64,000 nt of DNA from Gigaspora margarita (Eukaryota > Glomeromycota > Glomeromycetes > Diversisporales > Gigasporaceae). The stretch spans positions 6,936-70,935 of the forward strand of contig WTPW01002612.1 of NCBI GenBank assembly GCA_009809945.1, written 5' to 3'. Under the pieces are notes generated by a model, which did no database searches, was not told the origin of the DNA, and saw nothing but the letters and a program-made list of their open reading frames with translations. Of this stretch, positions 1-11,166 are shown in pieces (the first letter of the stretch is position 1; every line of letters begins with the position of its first letter). The position numbers and the translations under genes were made by a program.

Positions 1-655
1 TTTTTTGTTTGTTTTTTTTTTTACTTATTTTTTTAATTTTATTTTATTTTATTTATTCCTTACTTCTTTCGGAACTTTGCAAGAAAACGACCTATCTTTC
101 TGGGACTTTGCAAGAAGTAGCGAATATAAGCAAATATAAACGAATATAAGTGAATATGAGCAAATATAAAGAATGTAATAGTTTATTTTTTTTGGTTTCA
201 TTTTTTTAATTTTTCTTGGTTTCGTTTTTTTTGGATTTATTTTTTTTGTCATTTTTTTTATAATAATATATAATATATGTAATATTTAAAATATAATATA
301 TAATAAAAAAATAAAATTTTATATTAAATAGCGAAAACTTGTGATTATTGTATATTTAATAAATTAAAATATTATATAATAATAATAAATAAAAAATATT
401 TATAATTAAATTGCGAAAACTTGTGAAAACCTGTAAAATGTTCAAAAAGCATGATTATGTGAATATAATAATATCATATTCNATATAACNGGATATATAT
501 CNATTACTATCACTATCGATAGTAATCGATAGGGTATTAACCGGATAATAATCGATTACTATCACTATCGATAGGAATCGATAGGGGTGTTGATAATCGA
601 TATATATCTTACCAGTTAGTAATCGATATATATCTATATATAAAATTTGCCGATG
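1..655. other. AT-rich non-coding lead-in with short repeats
   Basis: No convincing gene. Around 121-170 a short motif (AATATAAGC/AAATATAAAC) recurs in tandem. Between about 485 and 640 a motif built on ATCGATTACTATCACTATCGAT recurs two to three times, giving overlapping ATCGAT palindromes; ambiguous bases at 482, 490 and 502 fall at its start. An open frame on the minus strand (49-252) is lysine-rich low complexity and is not supported as a gene. Confidence 0.5.
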
Positions 656-755
656 ACTTACAACCTATTACAGCACTTACAACCTATTACAGCACTTACA
701 AATATTATGGCACTTACAACTAGTATAGCATTTTACAGCAATATAGCACATTACA
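656..755. repeat. 18-19 bp tandem repeat
   Basis: About five head-to-tail copies of a unit reading ACTTACAACCTATTACAGC. The first two are identical (656-674 and 675-693) and later copies drift and shorten to 18 bp. This is a small minisatellite with no coding signal. Confidence 0.8.
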
Positions 756-1480
756 ACTTTGGGCATTAGTTGTAATTAAGGTTGCAACCCAGGTTGTAAT
801 CTGTAATATCTGTAATTATTACTTATGCCCAGCAACCTGAAAAACCTGTCAACGAAGTAACAGGGTGATCATTATTGCAAGAGCAGATGACTTTATGACC
901 GGTCATGTGCAGGTTTTTTTATGTATCCTTTTATGGTTATTCTTTGATTATTGTTGTAATATTTTGTAACTTGTACGTACAGGTAATTTTGGATTTGCAT
1001 ATAATTTTGAAATTTATATTGTTATAATTATTGTTAGATTGGTAATAGGAGTAAGGGACAATGGCTATAGCCAAGTATGAACCAGTGATACAGGAGGAGT
1101 ACTTAAGGTCAATAATTTCAGTGAAGAAGGTTATCTTTCTCTTCATTATTGCTTGCCTTGTGAAGGCTGGCTCTATTGTTTCCACTGTAGACATTTCAAT
1201 TTGTTTAAAAAAAAAATTTCATAAAGAAACTTTAATACATTAAAAAACTGTATAGAGCAAGTAGTATTTTTGTACATAACATTGAGTATGTCTACAAATC
1301 GCATGATGCATGCTGGGAGTTGGACAAAACTGATCTTGAAAAAGAAGGCTGTCTCCATCGTTTTCACCTAGACCTTTTTGCTAAAAGCATTACCTTAAGT
1401 CTAATAACTGTGGTTAAGACATGATATTAAATGTATAAAATAGTTAAATAGTGATTATAAGTAAGCTTTGAGACTACAGT
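756..1480. other. Intergenic, no supported gene
   Basis: The two overlapping open frames (937-1194 minus, 1061-1243 plus) are short, overlap on opposite strands and match nothing I recognise. A small inverted pair (GTTGCAACCCAGGTTG and CAGCAACCTG) lies at 780-840. Nothing else is visible. Confidence 0.4.
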
Positions 1481-1690
1481 GGTGGTACACAAACCATTTC
1501 ATTTTTGGTTTCATAGCTACTATAGCTCAAAGAGTTTTTTTGACTTCATAACTGCAGTGGCAGTTTTAAGGGTCCTTTGCTTTTAGTTCACGCTATAGTG
1601 TGATAGTTCAAGAGTCCTTTGTTTGGGTTTCAAAGTTGCAATAGCAGTTCAAGAATCTTTTGTTTGCGGCTCTGTGGTTAGAGTAGCATA
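1480..1690. repeat. Degenerate ~60-bp minisatellite, copy 1
   Basis: Recurring block of the form 'ggttt cat agctgcaatagcagttcaag..tcctttg', about three to four worn copies. The core GCTGCAATAGCAGTGCAAGGACC is shared with arrays at 2850-3190 and 32860-33056, so this is a dispersed minisatellite family. Confidence 0.55.
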
Positions 1691-2810
1691 CAAAAAAGAC
1701 ACAAAGAAGACATCCGATTATTATCAAATATCTGCAGATATAGGGCATTCTGATTGAATATATAACGCTGGATATTGTTATGAAAATGAAGGAGTTGAAA
1801 AAGATATAAAGAAGACTTTTGAATATTGCCAAAAATCTGTGGATATAGGACATATGGATGGAATATTTAATGATGGGTATTGTTATGAAAAATCTGTGGA
1901 CAAGGGAAGTTGGATATTGTTACGAAAACCATATGTTCTTCTTCACCCAAATAAAGTCATCTGATTGAGCTATATGCAGTGTTAATGTACCAAGATTAGG
2001 AGTGAACCAACAAAACATGTTGTCAATTTAAGGATTATAGGAATATATCTTTTAGCATTAAATGCTAAAGAACAATCTTATTACTCCCTTGGGTTTCATT
2101 TGCCTGATTGGAATAAGGATAGAGTTAAAATTTGGCTTTGTAAAGAAGGATATAATACTGATACCTTCCTTGGTTTTGACGACTAAAAAGCATTGGAGTT
2201 AAGAAGGATGAAAAAGGCATTCAAATATTATAAAAAATCTACTGATTTGGGTGATGCTTATGGAACAAGAAGGGTTGGATATTGTTATAAAAAAGGTATT
2301 AGTTAAAAGGAACTAACAAAGGCATTCAAATATTATATATATAAAAAAAAAATCTGTCGATATGGGTGACACTGATGGAACAGAAAGATTTGGGTATTTT
2401 TATTAAAAAGGAATTGGAGCTAAAAGGAACAGGAGAAAGCATTCAGATACTATAAAAATCTGCCAATATAGGTGATGTCCATTGAATAGGAGGAGTTGAA
2501 TATTGTTATGAAAAAGGTATCAGTATTGAAATGGATGAACATATGGAATTGAAATATTATGGATAATCTGCTAACATGCTTAACGCTGATGAAATTTCAA
2601 AGCTGTAAAGTCCTAAGGGAATGCTTTACATGGGAATTTTCTATGAAAATAGAATTGGAGTTGAAAGGGATAAACGAAGGGCATTCGAATATTATAAAAG
2701 TATTGCTTTATAATAGTGATCATGCAAATAAAGTATATTTGGATAGATCATTATATGTAATATGAATAGCAATTCATAGATATTGTGGAAAATTAGATTT
2801 GTTAGAGCAG
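1690..2810 (+). pseudogene. Decayed Sel1-repeat protein gene
   Basis: Sel1-type tetratricopeptide-like repeats (about 36 residues each) can be read on the plus strand in shifting frames. The recognisable blocks are YYQISADIGHSD, AGYCYENEGVEKD, KAFKYYKKSTDLGDAYGT, VGYCYKKGIS, KSVDMGDTDGTERFG and GIFYENRIGVERDKRRAF. The reading frame is broken by many stops and frameshifts and by an unrelated F-box-like piece around 1955-2110. In this type of organism Sel1 repeats commonly precede TKL kinase domains and act as protein-interaction scaffolds; no kinase domain remains here. It is clearly non-functional as it stands. The strand is opposite to the better-preserved Sel1-kinase gene at 24206-27852. 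Confidence 0.75.
1955..2110 (+). pseudogene. F-box-like scrap inside the Sel1 pseudogene
   Basis: Nucleotide blocks such as GTACCAAGATTAGGAGTGAA and GGAATATATCTTTTAGCATT, followed by AAATGCTAAAGAACAA, parallel the segment just after the F-box in the genes at 6157 and 11167 (residues around LLWSEPTV and ICLLTLNDEEQA). The order and spacing agree but no frame is open. It is either a captured piece of an F-box/LRR gene or of another F-box family. The comparison was by eye only. Confidence 0.4.
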
Positions 2811-2849
2811 TCCTCTTCTTACCCACTCTTTGCTTGATGGCACATTCAG

Positions 2850-3190
2850 GCTAGCAATTGGACATCACAGCTATAATAATAGCAAAGGGGTAATTAGTAG
2901 TGTGAGGATCGCATGTTGCAATTAGGTTCCATGGCTGCAATAGCAGCGCAAGGACCTCATGTTGTGATTAGGCTCTGTGATTGCAATAGCAGTGTAAGGA
3001 CCTTACATTGATAATTAGGCACTACGGCTGCAGTAGCAGTCCAAGGACCTCAGGTTGATAATTAGACTTTATAGCTGCAATAGCAGTGCAAGGACCTCAT
3101 GTTGTAAATAGGCTCCCGGTTGCAATAGCAGTGCAAGGACCTCATATAATTAGGCTCTGCAGCTGCAATAACAATGGCGCAACAGCTGCA
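2850..3190. repeat. ~60-bp minisatellite, copy 2
   Basis: Five to six tandem copies of a unit containing GGCTGCAATAGCAGTGCAAGG, then ACCTCATGTTG and TAATTAGGCTCTG. The unit is about 57-62 bp and copies differ at several positions. It belongs to the same family as 1480-1690 and 32860-33056. No coding signal was seen. Confidence 0.8.
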
Positions 3191-3373
3191 ATAGAAGCAG
3201 GTTTATCTTTGGCACAAATATGGGTATAGATGGCAGTGAAATTACTTTTCTTAATAAAAATCTTTGTAAAAATTGTTGAAATTATTTGATATTAAAATTG
3301 GTGAAATTAACTTTTTAATATCAAAAATTAATTAAAATTAAATAAAAAATTAATTAAAATTAAACTAAATCAA

Positions 3374-3600
3374 ATACAATAACGGTAACAAATTGCAAGA
3401 ATACTTAGAATTATGGAATTGGTTTGTTTATTTAAACAAATGTTAATTATATCATCTGACTTTAATTGCTTCTTTGCCAAGTATTAATCTATTGAATGAA
3501 GAATTTGTTGGTCATAATGTCCTTTAATTGTTTGTTCTTTATGCAAATTACATAACTCATCAATTATCACTTTATTTATTGACAGTGTAAAATCAAAAAC
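3374..3600 (-). pseudogene. 5' fragment of a Sel1-kinase gene
   Basis: On the minus strand this reads SINKVIIDELCNLHKEQTIK, then GHYDQQILHSID, a stop, YLAKKQLKSDDIINICLN and ILSILAICYRYC. This closely matches the N-terminus of the gene starting at 27852 (LNKVIINELCNLHSEETIK...). One in-frame TAA interrupts it, the Sel1 part is missing, and homology continues upstream through about 3680 (TTTCATAAGCAGGCCA is shared with 27915-27930). It is therefore a truncated duplicate of that gene's promoter and first ~70 codons. Confidence 0.8.
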
Positions 3601-3689
3601 GAGTTAGAGCAAAAACAGTGAAATTTTAAATACTATAACTTCGAAAATTTCATAAGCAGGCCAGTATATGTATGAAACTTAGTGACCTG

Positions 3690-6057
3690 GTTTAATTTAA
3701 AACCCTAGCGTTACCAATCTAAAAAAAATTTCCACCGGAGTTATGGCTTTTTATATTTGTTTTGATTTTATGTACACTTGGTCTTGAATTTGAAAATTTT
3801 TATATAACACAACAGATGTAGGTAAGTAAATACGTACGTACGTACGGTGCAAGAAATCAAGAAATCTAAAAACCATAATTATACCTTATAAAGATAAGCC
3901 AATGCATTGAAATTAAATCGTTAACATACCAATTCATATAAATGTTTTGTATTGTTTCACAATACTTTTTTAGAAAGTTTAAACAAATTACTTTCCACAA
4001 ACCATGTTATACTAAATGACAACCGTAATCACTACTATAAAAGAAATTATTTAAATAATCATGATGATAATGATATCAAACACAACTCTTTGAAGCAAAT
4101 AAGATTAAACAAATGCACTTTCAAGACGTGTATATTAACAGGTTGTATGATACTCAAAAATTTTCGAAAATAGATAAGCATGTAGAAACCTCGAGTAAAT
4201 TCTCAAAATTATATATGTTAATGCAACTTGCACTTGTGAAGCTGTAATAATTTTCTTTAATGAAAATAAATTTTAAATTTCTAATACATTATCTATAGTG
4301 ATAATATTTTCTTTTACTTAATCAATGAATTTTAGATAATTATTCTCATCATTTGTATTTTAAGGAGTTGTTTTTAAAATAAAAAAACCTTTAAAATTAA
4401 CTTTTTTTTGTCTCAAAATATCTTTGATATCTATATTTCTAATCATGATTTAGAAAACAGCGTTTTAAAAAGATGGTTGTTTAAAAGAAAATTGCCGTTA
4501 TGAAGTTTTTTGAAGCATATAAAAAAAAGGTTGTAATTATGTTGTAAACATACGTATTGTGCAATTACAATATAGAACGATTTACCTGACATTTTTAAAA
4601 CATTGCTTTTTTAAAAAATATCGTTACTAATTATTTTATTAAGAAATCACAATTTTAAATTGTACACCATAATTGTTTATTGATTTTTATTTTAAAGAAT
4701 CAGTCCTTAAAATTCATGGAATTATTATAGTAAATTGTAATATTTAGCAATGTTAATTTAATTTGATCTAAAATTGATTAGATATCAATAAATTTGTTTG
4801 GAAATTCGTTATGAAGAAAGTCTATTAATTCCAGTTGATATAAAATTTTCTTTTATACCTTTAATGGAATATATAATGGTTAGAATTTTTATAGGGAAAC
4901 CTCAATCTTATTATAAATAATTTTGTATTATAAATAATTTTGTATTTGACTTACATTCCATAGAAATTTGAAATTAACAAAAACAAATTAATTAAATAGA
5001 AATTGAATCTCTTATAATTCTAGCTATTCAGAATTTTTATATGAATTCAGAATTAATGAAATTTTGATATCAATGAATAACATTATTAACATTACTATTT
5101 CTTTAATAAACAAATTCGGTTTGTATTCAAATAAGCTTTTATTTCTAATATTATTACATAATTAATAATAATTTTGGTCTATTGCAAAACGTTAAAATAT
5201 GCAACCTGCTTCTGAAAACACAATCTACATCATATTTTATTTGTTTATGCCTCCATCGAATATCCATTACTGTTTATACTTGATTTGTATCTTGAGATAC
5301 TAAAATCACCCAGGTTTTTTGTTGATTTTTATATTCATGATGACCCCAATTTCGATCTAATGTTTGATATGCTCCGCCCATTAAATATACGATAATAACA
5401 TTCACTACTTGATGAATACCATTTAATATTGACATAAAAAAGCTTCTACCATGATGTTGTTCCGTTGCTGACACCGAATTTTTAATTTGTCTTGAATTAA
5501 AAAGACTAATTTTTAAAATTAAAAATTTGCTTCAAGTGGTTGAGGCATTAAACCACTGCCTTAATATTATTGTTAGGATTGAATAGTGCTTCGTATCGAC
5601 TTAGTCCTTATAGATTATTGTATTTTTTGCCTGACAAAGACATAATAAATATGCGAAAGATTAGTTTATAATGGATTATGATCGTTAATCAATTTGTGAA
5701 TTTATACTCTAATGCAAATATAACCCTTTGAGATTCTTAAATTTTTGCTCGAACATAACGAGCATGAAATGTCTGATGCAGTATGATTTTCCATTTCGAT
5801 AACAAAAGTGCGTAGTTTTGTTATTATATATGAAGTAATACTTAACTTATCAGAATTTTGAGGTCGAAAGATTGGTTTGATGCTCAATATACATATAATG
5901 ATAATTACGATATGATTTGAAAATAATTTTCAAATGGTTGTAGATCATATGATAATAAAACAATAACCAAATAATAGGTCAAATTCCACCGATGCGTTGA
6001 TAAGTTTAGTATAACTTAGCTTCTATTATCAACATTTTGATTTTGCGATTTTAAATC
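3690..6057. repeat. F-box/LRR upstream segment, copy 1
   Basis: This non-coding segment is repeated at 29580-31560 and 62220-64000, in the same order. Landmarks are an (ACGT)n tract, TTTCACAATACTTTTTTAGA, AAGCATGTAGAAACCTCGAG, TGCTTCTGAAAACA, the block ATTAGTGCTTCGCATCGACT (here a variant at 5582-5602) and TAACCCTTTGAGATTCTTAA. It leads directly into F-box/LRR gene A. Open frames at 3952-4173, 5274-5474 and 5702-5887 are not kept open in the other copies, so they are not treated as genes. Confidence 0.75.
3831..3846. repeat. (ACGT)n microsatellite
   Basis: Four TACG units. The same site in the other two copies of the segment has a longer tract (29709-29730) and a shorter one (62258-62270), so the tract length is variable between paralogous segments. 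Confidence 0.85.
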
Positions 6058-6156
6058 TGAAATTTGATTAGTCATGCATTAATGGCGTCATGTGTAACGT
6101 TGACGATTATTTATAAATTTTTACATCTAGACACCATTATCTTCAATCCTACTAAA
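6058..6156 (+). promoter_or_regulatory. Conserved proximal upstream block of gene A
   Basis: About 100 bp directly before the ATG is conserved with 35712-35812 and 59774-59873. The core contains TTGATTAGTCATGCA, GGCGTCATGTGTAAC and GATTATTTAT. Conservation in front of three paralogues suggests promoter or 5'UTR function, but recent duplication alone could also explain it. Confidence 0.4.
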
Positions 6157-7758
6157 ATGAACACATTACCGAACGAATGCCTTTTTGAAATCCTTAACAA
6201 CTTTCGGGCTGATTATGGAAGTTTATTCTCATGCCTTCTCGTAAATCGTCAGTGGTGTAGAATTGTTGTACCAATATTATGGAGCGAACCAACAGTCCAA
6301 TTCACCTATTTCAGCATTATAAGAATATGTCTTTTAACATTGAACGATGAAGAACAAGCAATAATCTCTTTTGAAATTATCCCATCAAATTATTTAAAGC
6401 CATTATTTGAGTACACAAGCTTTACTATGTCTGTTGGTGATTGTTTGTATGAAGGAGTCATCGATAATTTTTGTTTTGAAGTGGATACAGCATTTATAAA
6501 TGATATTATGTTCTTTGGTCACAATGTTTTTACGAACAAGTAAGAAGCTTAAAAATTTATCGATAAAATTTGATGGAATTATTCAAGAAAAAACAATTAA
6601 AGACCTTTGCAGAAACACCACTATTGTCTCTTTAAGTATTAATAACACCTATAAAGAACACTTTGGTTCTGAAGTAATTGAGATTATCAATGAAAACGCT
6701 ACTATAACTTCTTTAAAACTTTTAGGAAATCACCTTGGCTTTGAAGGAAATTGTGTATTAACAGAATCACTTTGCAAGAATACTACTCTAACTTCTTTAG
6801 TTCTTTTTGGTGATCAACGTCTAGATATATTAGCAAAGGCTATTTGTGTAAACAACACCCTGACTTTTTTGGAAATTCGGGGNANNAATTTTGATTCAGA
6901 TGGNGGGGAAGAATTGGCAAAAGNACTTTGCAAGAATACTGCTTTAACTTCTTTGGTTCTCAAATATAAACGTTTTGGATTCAACGGACAAATAGCATTA
7001 ACAAATGCACTTTGTAATAATACTACTCTAACTTCTTTGACTCTTCAACCATATTACATTGACTTAGAGGGAGTAAAAAGATTAGCAGCTGCCTTTTGTA
7101 AAAATATCACCTTAACATCTTTAACTCTTAATCGACTTCATGCACTTGGTCTTGAAAATGAGACAGCATTAGCGGAGATTCTTAGTAAAAACACTACACT
7201 GACATCTCTAAATCTTGAGGAAAATCGATTTAGTTCTGGGGAGTAAAATCATTAGCAGAGGCTCTTTGTGAAAACAATACTTTGACTTCTTTAAAGTTTC
7301 AAGCGAATTTTATTAAATGTGAAGGAGGAAAGGCATTTGCAGAAGCCCTTTGCAAAAACACCACTCTTACTACTTTAAATCTTTCTTTAAATAATATTGG
7401 CTCAGAAGGAGGAAAAGCATTATTAGAAGCTCTTGGTAAAAATAGATCTCTAATTTCCTTAAATATTAGCAGTAATTTTCTTGGTTATAATATAGCGAAA
7501 GAATTAGAAGAAGCTCTTTGTAAAAACAAATCCCTGACCTCTTTAGGTATTCGTAACAATGGGCTTACTTGTGAGGTAGCAGAAGCATTAGCAAGAGCTC
7601 TTTACAAGAATACATCTCTAACTTCTTTAGATCTTTCAGCTAATCGCATCGGTCCTGAAGGAAAAAAAGCTTTAACAGAGGCACTTCATATAAATTATAC
7701 CCTGACTTCTTTGAAGCTTAGTAATAGTTATCACCGTAACAGAAGCACTTATTTCTAG
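6157..7758 (+). pseudogene. F-box/LRR protein, copy A (two frameshifts)
   Basis: The ATG at 6157 starts MNTLPNECLFEI, an F-box of about 45 residues, followed by a spacer and about 13 leucine-rich repeats of 28 residues (pattern NTTLTSLNLS..G..ALAEALCK) of the ribonuclease-inhibitor type. By family knowledge F-box proteins bind SKP1 in SCF ubiquitin ligases and the LRRs choose substrates. Compared with copy C, two bases are missing near 6506 and one near 7241, each shifting the frame; the rest stays open with no nonsense change. Five N bases lie at 6883-6924, so sequence error is a real alternative to pseudogenisation. Corrected length would be about 534 residues. The end (..SYHRNRSTYF) resembles copy B rather than C/D. 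An in-frame ATG at 6064 would add 31 residues, but 6157 is the start conserved in all copies. Confidence 0.85.
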
Positions 7759-7912
7759 GAAAATAGAAGAGAGTAAATGACTGCTTTTAACCGTTTAAAA
7801 TATGTGATTTAAATAATGAATCGTTTTAGTAAGATACAAAAAAAATATTATTAAATTTTAGAATGTATATTTATATGAATTCACCTCTTGCATAACTAGC
7901 AATAAAATACAG

Positions 7913-8095
7913 TAACATAGTAAAACCTCCATAAGTGCAGCCTCCTTAATTGCACCCTTCTCTAAATGCACGCTCAAATGCTGGCCCAAATATATACATG
8001 CCCTCTATAAATGCACTTTTTCTTATTTCTCTCTAAATGCACGTTGTTAAATTTGGTCTAGGATCGTGCACTCATAGAAGTATTATTGTAATACA
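7913..8095. mobile_element. Probable mariner-like MITE
   Basis: Imperfect terminal inverted repeats: TAGTAAAACCTCCATAAGTG at the left and, reverse-complemented, TACAATAATACTTCTATGAG at the right, both bounded by TA. The interior repeats CTCTAAATGCACG. A 5'-truncated relative occupies 12950-13092 behind copy B. No transposase is present. Confidence 0.5.
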
Positions 8096-8136
8096 CGGCT
8101 GCTATTAATTTCCCTAATTGGCTATAGTATCCCTTG

Positions 8137-8640
8137 TAAATCAAAATTTTTTCAATTTTGAGCGAAGATATATTGACAACCACCAAGTCAAATTCGATGG
8201 ACATTTTTTATTTTGATTCTATAGATACATAGAAATCAAAATCAAAAAAAATTATTGAAATTACCTGGTGGTTGTCAGGTTATCTTCGCTAAATTTTCAA
8301 AAAATTCAAATCATCAATCAAATTAGAGTTGCGCCAAAATTTTATTTTAAAATTTGGGCGAATATATCTTAATAACCACTTAGTCAAATTCGATATACTT
8401 TTTTTTTTTTTTTTTTTTTGAATTCTATAAATTCATAGATTATAAAGAAAAATTTTTATTGAAATTGACTTGGTGATTGTCTAGATATCTTTGTGCAAAC
8501 TTTGAAAAAAATCAAACCATCTATCAAAATATAAACTTCGCCAAAATTTTTTGAATTTTGAACGAAGATATCTTAATAACCATAAGTCATATTTGATGAA
8601 CTTTTTTTATTAGGATTCTATAATATTATAGAATTTTAAG
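8137..8640. repeat. Foldback repeat array, family 'GAAGATATC', copy 1
   Basis: About 2.5 units of ~165-190 bp. Each unit is an inverted repeat: an arm containing GCGAAGATATCTTGACAACC and ACCAAGTCAAATTC, a T-rich loop with GAATTCTATA, and the complementary arm ending GGTGGTTGTCAGGATATCTT. The third unit is cut off exactly where LRR-derived sequence begins (8640). The same family appears at 13105-13430, 39945-40460 and 40968-41483. It should form stable hairpins. Confidence 0.8.
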
Positions 8641-8900
8641 GCTAGAAGAAACTCTTTGTAAAAATAAATTCCTAATTTCTTTAGATACAGTTGCAGTCGT
8701 CTCACTTTGTGTGAGCTAGCAAAGACATTATCAAGAGCTCTTTACAAGAATACAACACTGACTTCTTTAGATCTTTCATCTAATTGCATCAGTCCTTAAA
8801 AAAAGCTTTAGCGGGGCACTTCATATAAACCATACCCTGACTTTTTTGAATCTTAAGGAAAATTATTATATTAGACTTAACGCTTTGCTTTATTGATCCC
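8640..8900 (+). pseudogene. C-terminal scrap of an F-box/LRR gene behind A
   Basis: Reads as the last two to three LRRs: LEETLCKNKFLISLD, then LARALYKNTTLTSLDLSS (with breaks), NHTLTFLNLKENYY, ending near 8885. The following 3' flank (AATTTTTATGAAAATTAAGC) matches the flank of copy C. Frameshifts and a stop (agtcctTAA) disable it. The ending is of the C/D type, unlike gene A immediately upstream. Confidence 0.75.
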
Positions 8901-8999
8901 CCTTGAATTTTTATGAAAATTAAGCTAACTAGAAAAATACGAATAAAGAAATAGGCGCTTTTAACTTAAATATGTGATTTAAATAAATACTGTAATAAG

Positions 9000-9720
9000 T
9001 TTTGTAACAGAATTTTTTAAAATAATTTAAAGTAGTAATCACATTAATTCCAATACTAACTCGCTACTGTATGTACTGCATTATCAGTTTTTATAGTAGA
9101 AATCCCGAAAATTCCAATGCAAGCTAACTCGATCTTATTGCGGTTTGCAAAAAGATGTAGCCGCATGCTTTTGTGACAATAATCGGGGAAAATTTCTGAG
9201 ATTCTATATTATCTATTACTTTATCTTTTCGATTGGTTATCTTATATTTCCTTGAAAATCTCTTAACTTTGAAAATCTCTTAAAATTTAAAAATCACCGA
9301 TTTCATACACATTGTGATCTGCATAGACATCTTTTTGCAAAACGTAATAACAACATACCATGATAATAGTACAAGTAAGTTCTTAAAAATAAATTTTTTT
9401 ACAATATATTATATTAGAAATTATAATAACTCTATACTAACTAAACTTTAGCCACTATTTATACTGCATTGGCAAGTAAGTTTTACGTTTAAAAGAATTT
9501 TTACGGTAGCTTATAAGTCACAAAAATTTTAATTCAAATAATTTGATCCTATTACTCTTTGCAAAATTCTACGACCGCTGATCATTTTTCATATCGTGCC
9601 GTGAATCAGAAATCATTTTTTTGATTACCGATTTCTAGTGCACAATTATGATGATATCGTACCCGAATTTGTAAGAGACATCAAACCCTATGAGTAGAGC
9701 AACTTTATTATAAAATCTAC
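9000..9720. repeat. Degenerate ~100-bp repeat array, block 1
   Basis: Imperfect copies of a unit of the form TAAGTTCTGTAACAGAATTT, TTACAGTAACTTATAGTAGA, AATCATGATAATTCCAATAC, AAACTAACTCAACCATATAC, TGTATCACTGCAATAGC. Blocks of the same family lie at 13790-14460, 14590-15440, 23740-24005 and 34170-35470. This block is a near copy of 13790-14460. No coding signal. Confidence 0.7.
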
Positions 9721-11069
9721 TAATAATAGTTTTTTTTTACTTATGGGCTAATATATGCTCCTTATAAGATACCCCCATGTAATACACCTCCTACCATACA
9801 AAATACTCAGGGGTACAAATCAAAATTTTGACCACATGAAATTAAATTTACCCGGGTATCTTACACAGTAAAATACACTAAAATTTTTGTCAATCACCCT
9901 TGCCTGCCAATCAGATGTCAGAAATACGTACAGTACATACTGTATGTATTGTACACTAAAATTTTTCAGGTACCATATAAATGGCACATCGTAAATTATA
10001 TGCAATAAAGATTATAGATATGCATATCGAAATTGCCCTATGAAAAAAACCATGTAGAAAACATAGTAAATATATAGTAAACATATAGAAAATTCTAAAA
10101 TATACATAAACATATAGAAAATATCACAAAATATTGCAACGCTCATTTTTTTAGCTATATATAGTAAATGTATAAAATATATAAAAAATATACCAAAAAC
10201 TGCAACTTACTATATATTGTCTATACGTTGTATATTTTTTAGATAAACTTTTTATAGGGTTGGTGCATCGATTATAAAGAGTAAATGGTGAATCTCAGTG
10301 GTTGCTTACTTTGCTGTTTTTTTCACTTGTTCTCTTCACATTTAGCACCTCACTCATTGTCATTTGTAGTGATTGAATGTGCTGCACCATAAAATGGGCT
10401 CAAACTTGCTACTTTATTTAAGTTAAATGCACTGAATGCACCACACCATAGTGCTTTCGATCTTCATTTATGCTTCGTCACTCAAGTATAACCATGTGAA
10501 CATAAAATTGCTATGAACACAGTATATAAATATAAATAAAGTTCATAATATTTGATGAAGAAATCTGAGTGAAATAATAATCTGGATGTAGATTCATTTA
10601 TCTATTTCAAAAGATATGTAATTATTCGTTTTATGATATTATTATTTACGTAACAGTAGACAGACTTAATTAATAAATTTTATCCTGTTTTTGTAATCAG
10701 AATATATGTTAATTTATAGCATTTAAAGCTGTAACTAATATGCTAGATAGCCTGATCACATTTTTATTTTCTTTCAATTTTTTACCTAGTTTCGTACCTG
10801 TGCACTACATGTTATAATTATTTTGTGTAATCCAAATCTCCCTCTTGTCAACAACATGGTTTAAAATAAATAAGCTGTGTTAAAAAGATATATAACAATA
10901 TATGATATAAGCGATGTTAAGTACAATTATCATTAACAATAAAGTAGCTGAAATGAAATAATGCAAGAATTACTGAATAAGAAAAAGATGTGAAATTAGG
11001 CAACAATATATTATAATCTTAATTATAAAATATGATAATTTAGATAAGTTCTGTTTCTTTTTAAATGTA
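9721..11069. other. Intergenic, no supported gene
   Basis: AT-rich. From 10050 to 10260 short motifs of ATATAGTAAACATATAGAAAA type recur. The open frame at 9820-10005 (minus) is unsupported. Nothing else recognised. Confidence 0.4.
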
Positions 11070-11166
11070 TTTGTATAACGTTTCTGGTTTTAGCGCGACT
11101 GCGTCGCGCAGCTACCCTAATTATTTATATGATATCAAAATAAACAATCTTGTCAATCTCATAAAA

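Noticed and set aside
1061-1243. 60-codon plus-strand frame overlapping an 85-codon minus-strand frame
   Set aside because: Mutual overlap, low complexity and no homology recognised.
5274-5887. Open frames 5274-5474 and 5702-5887 (minus) in the F-box/LRR upstream segment
   Set aside because: The equivalent positions near 31000 and 63500 carry indels that close the frames.
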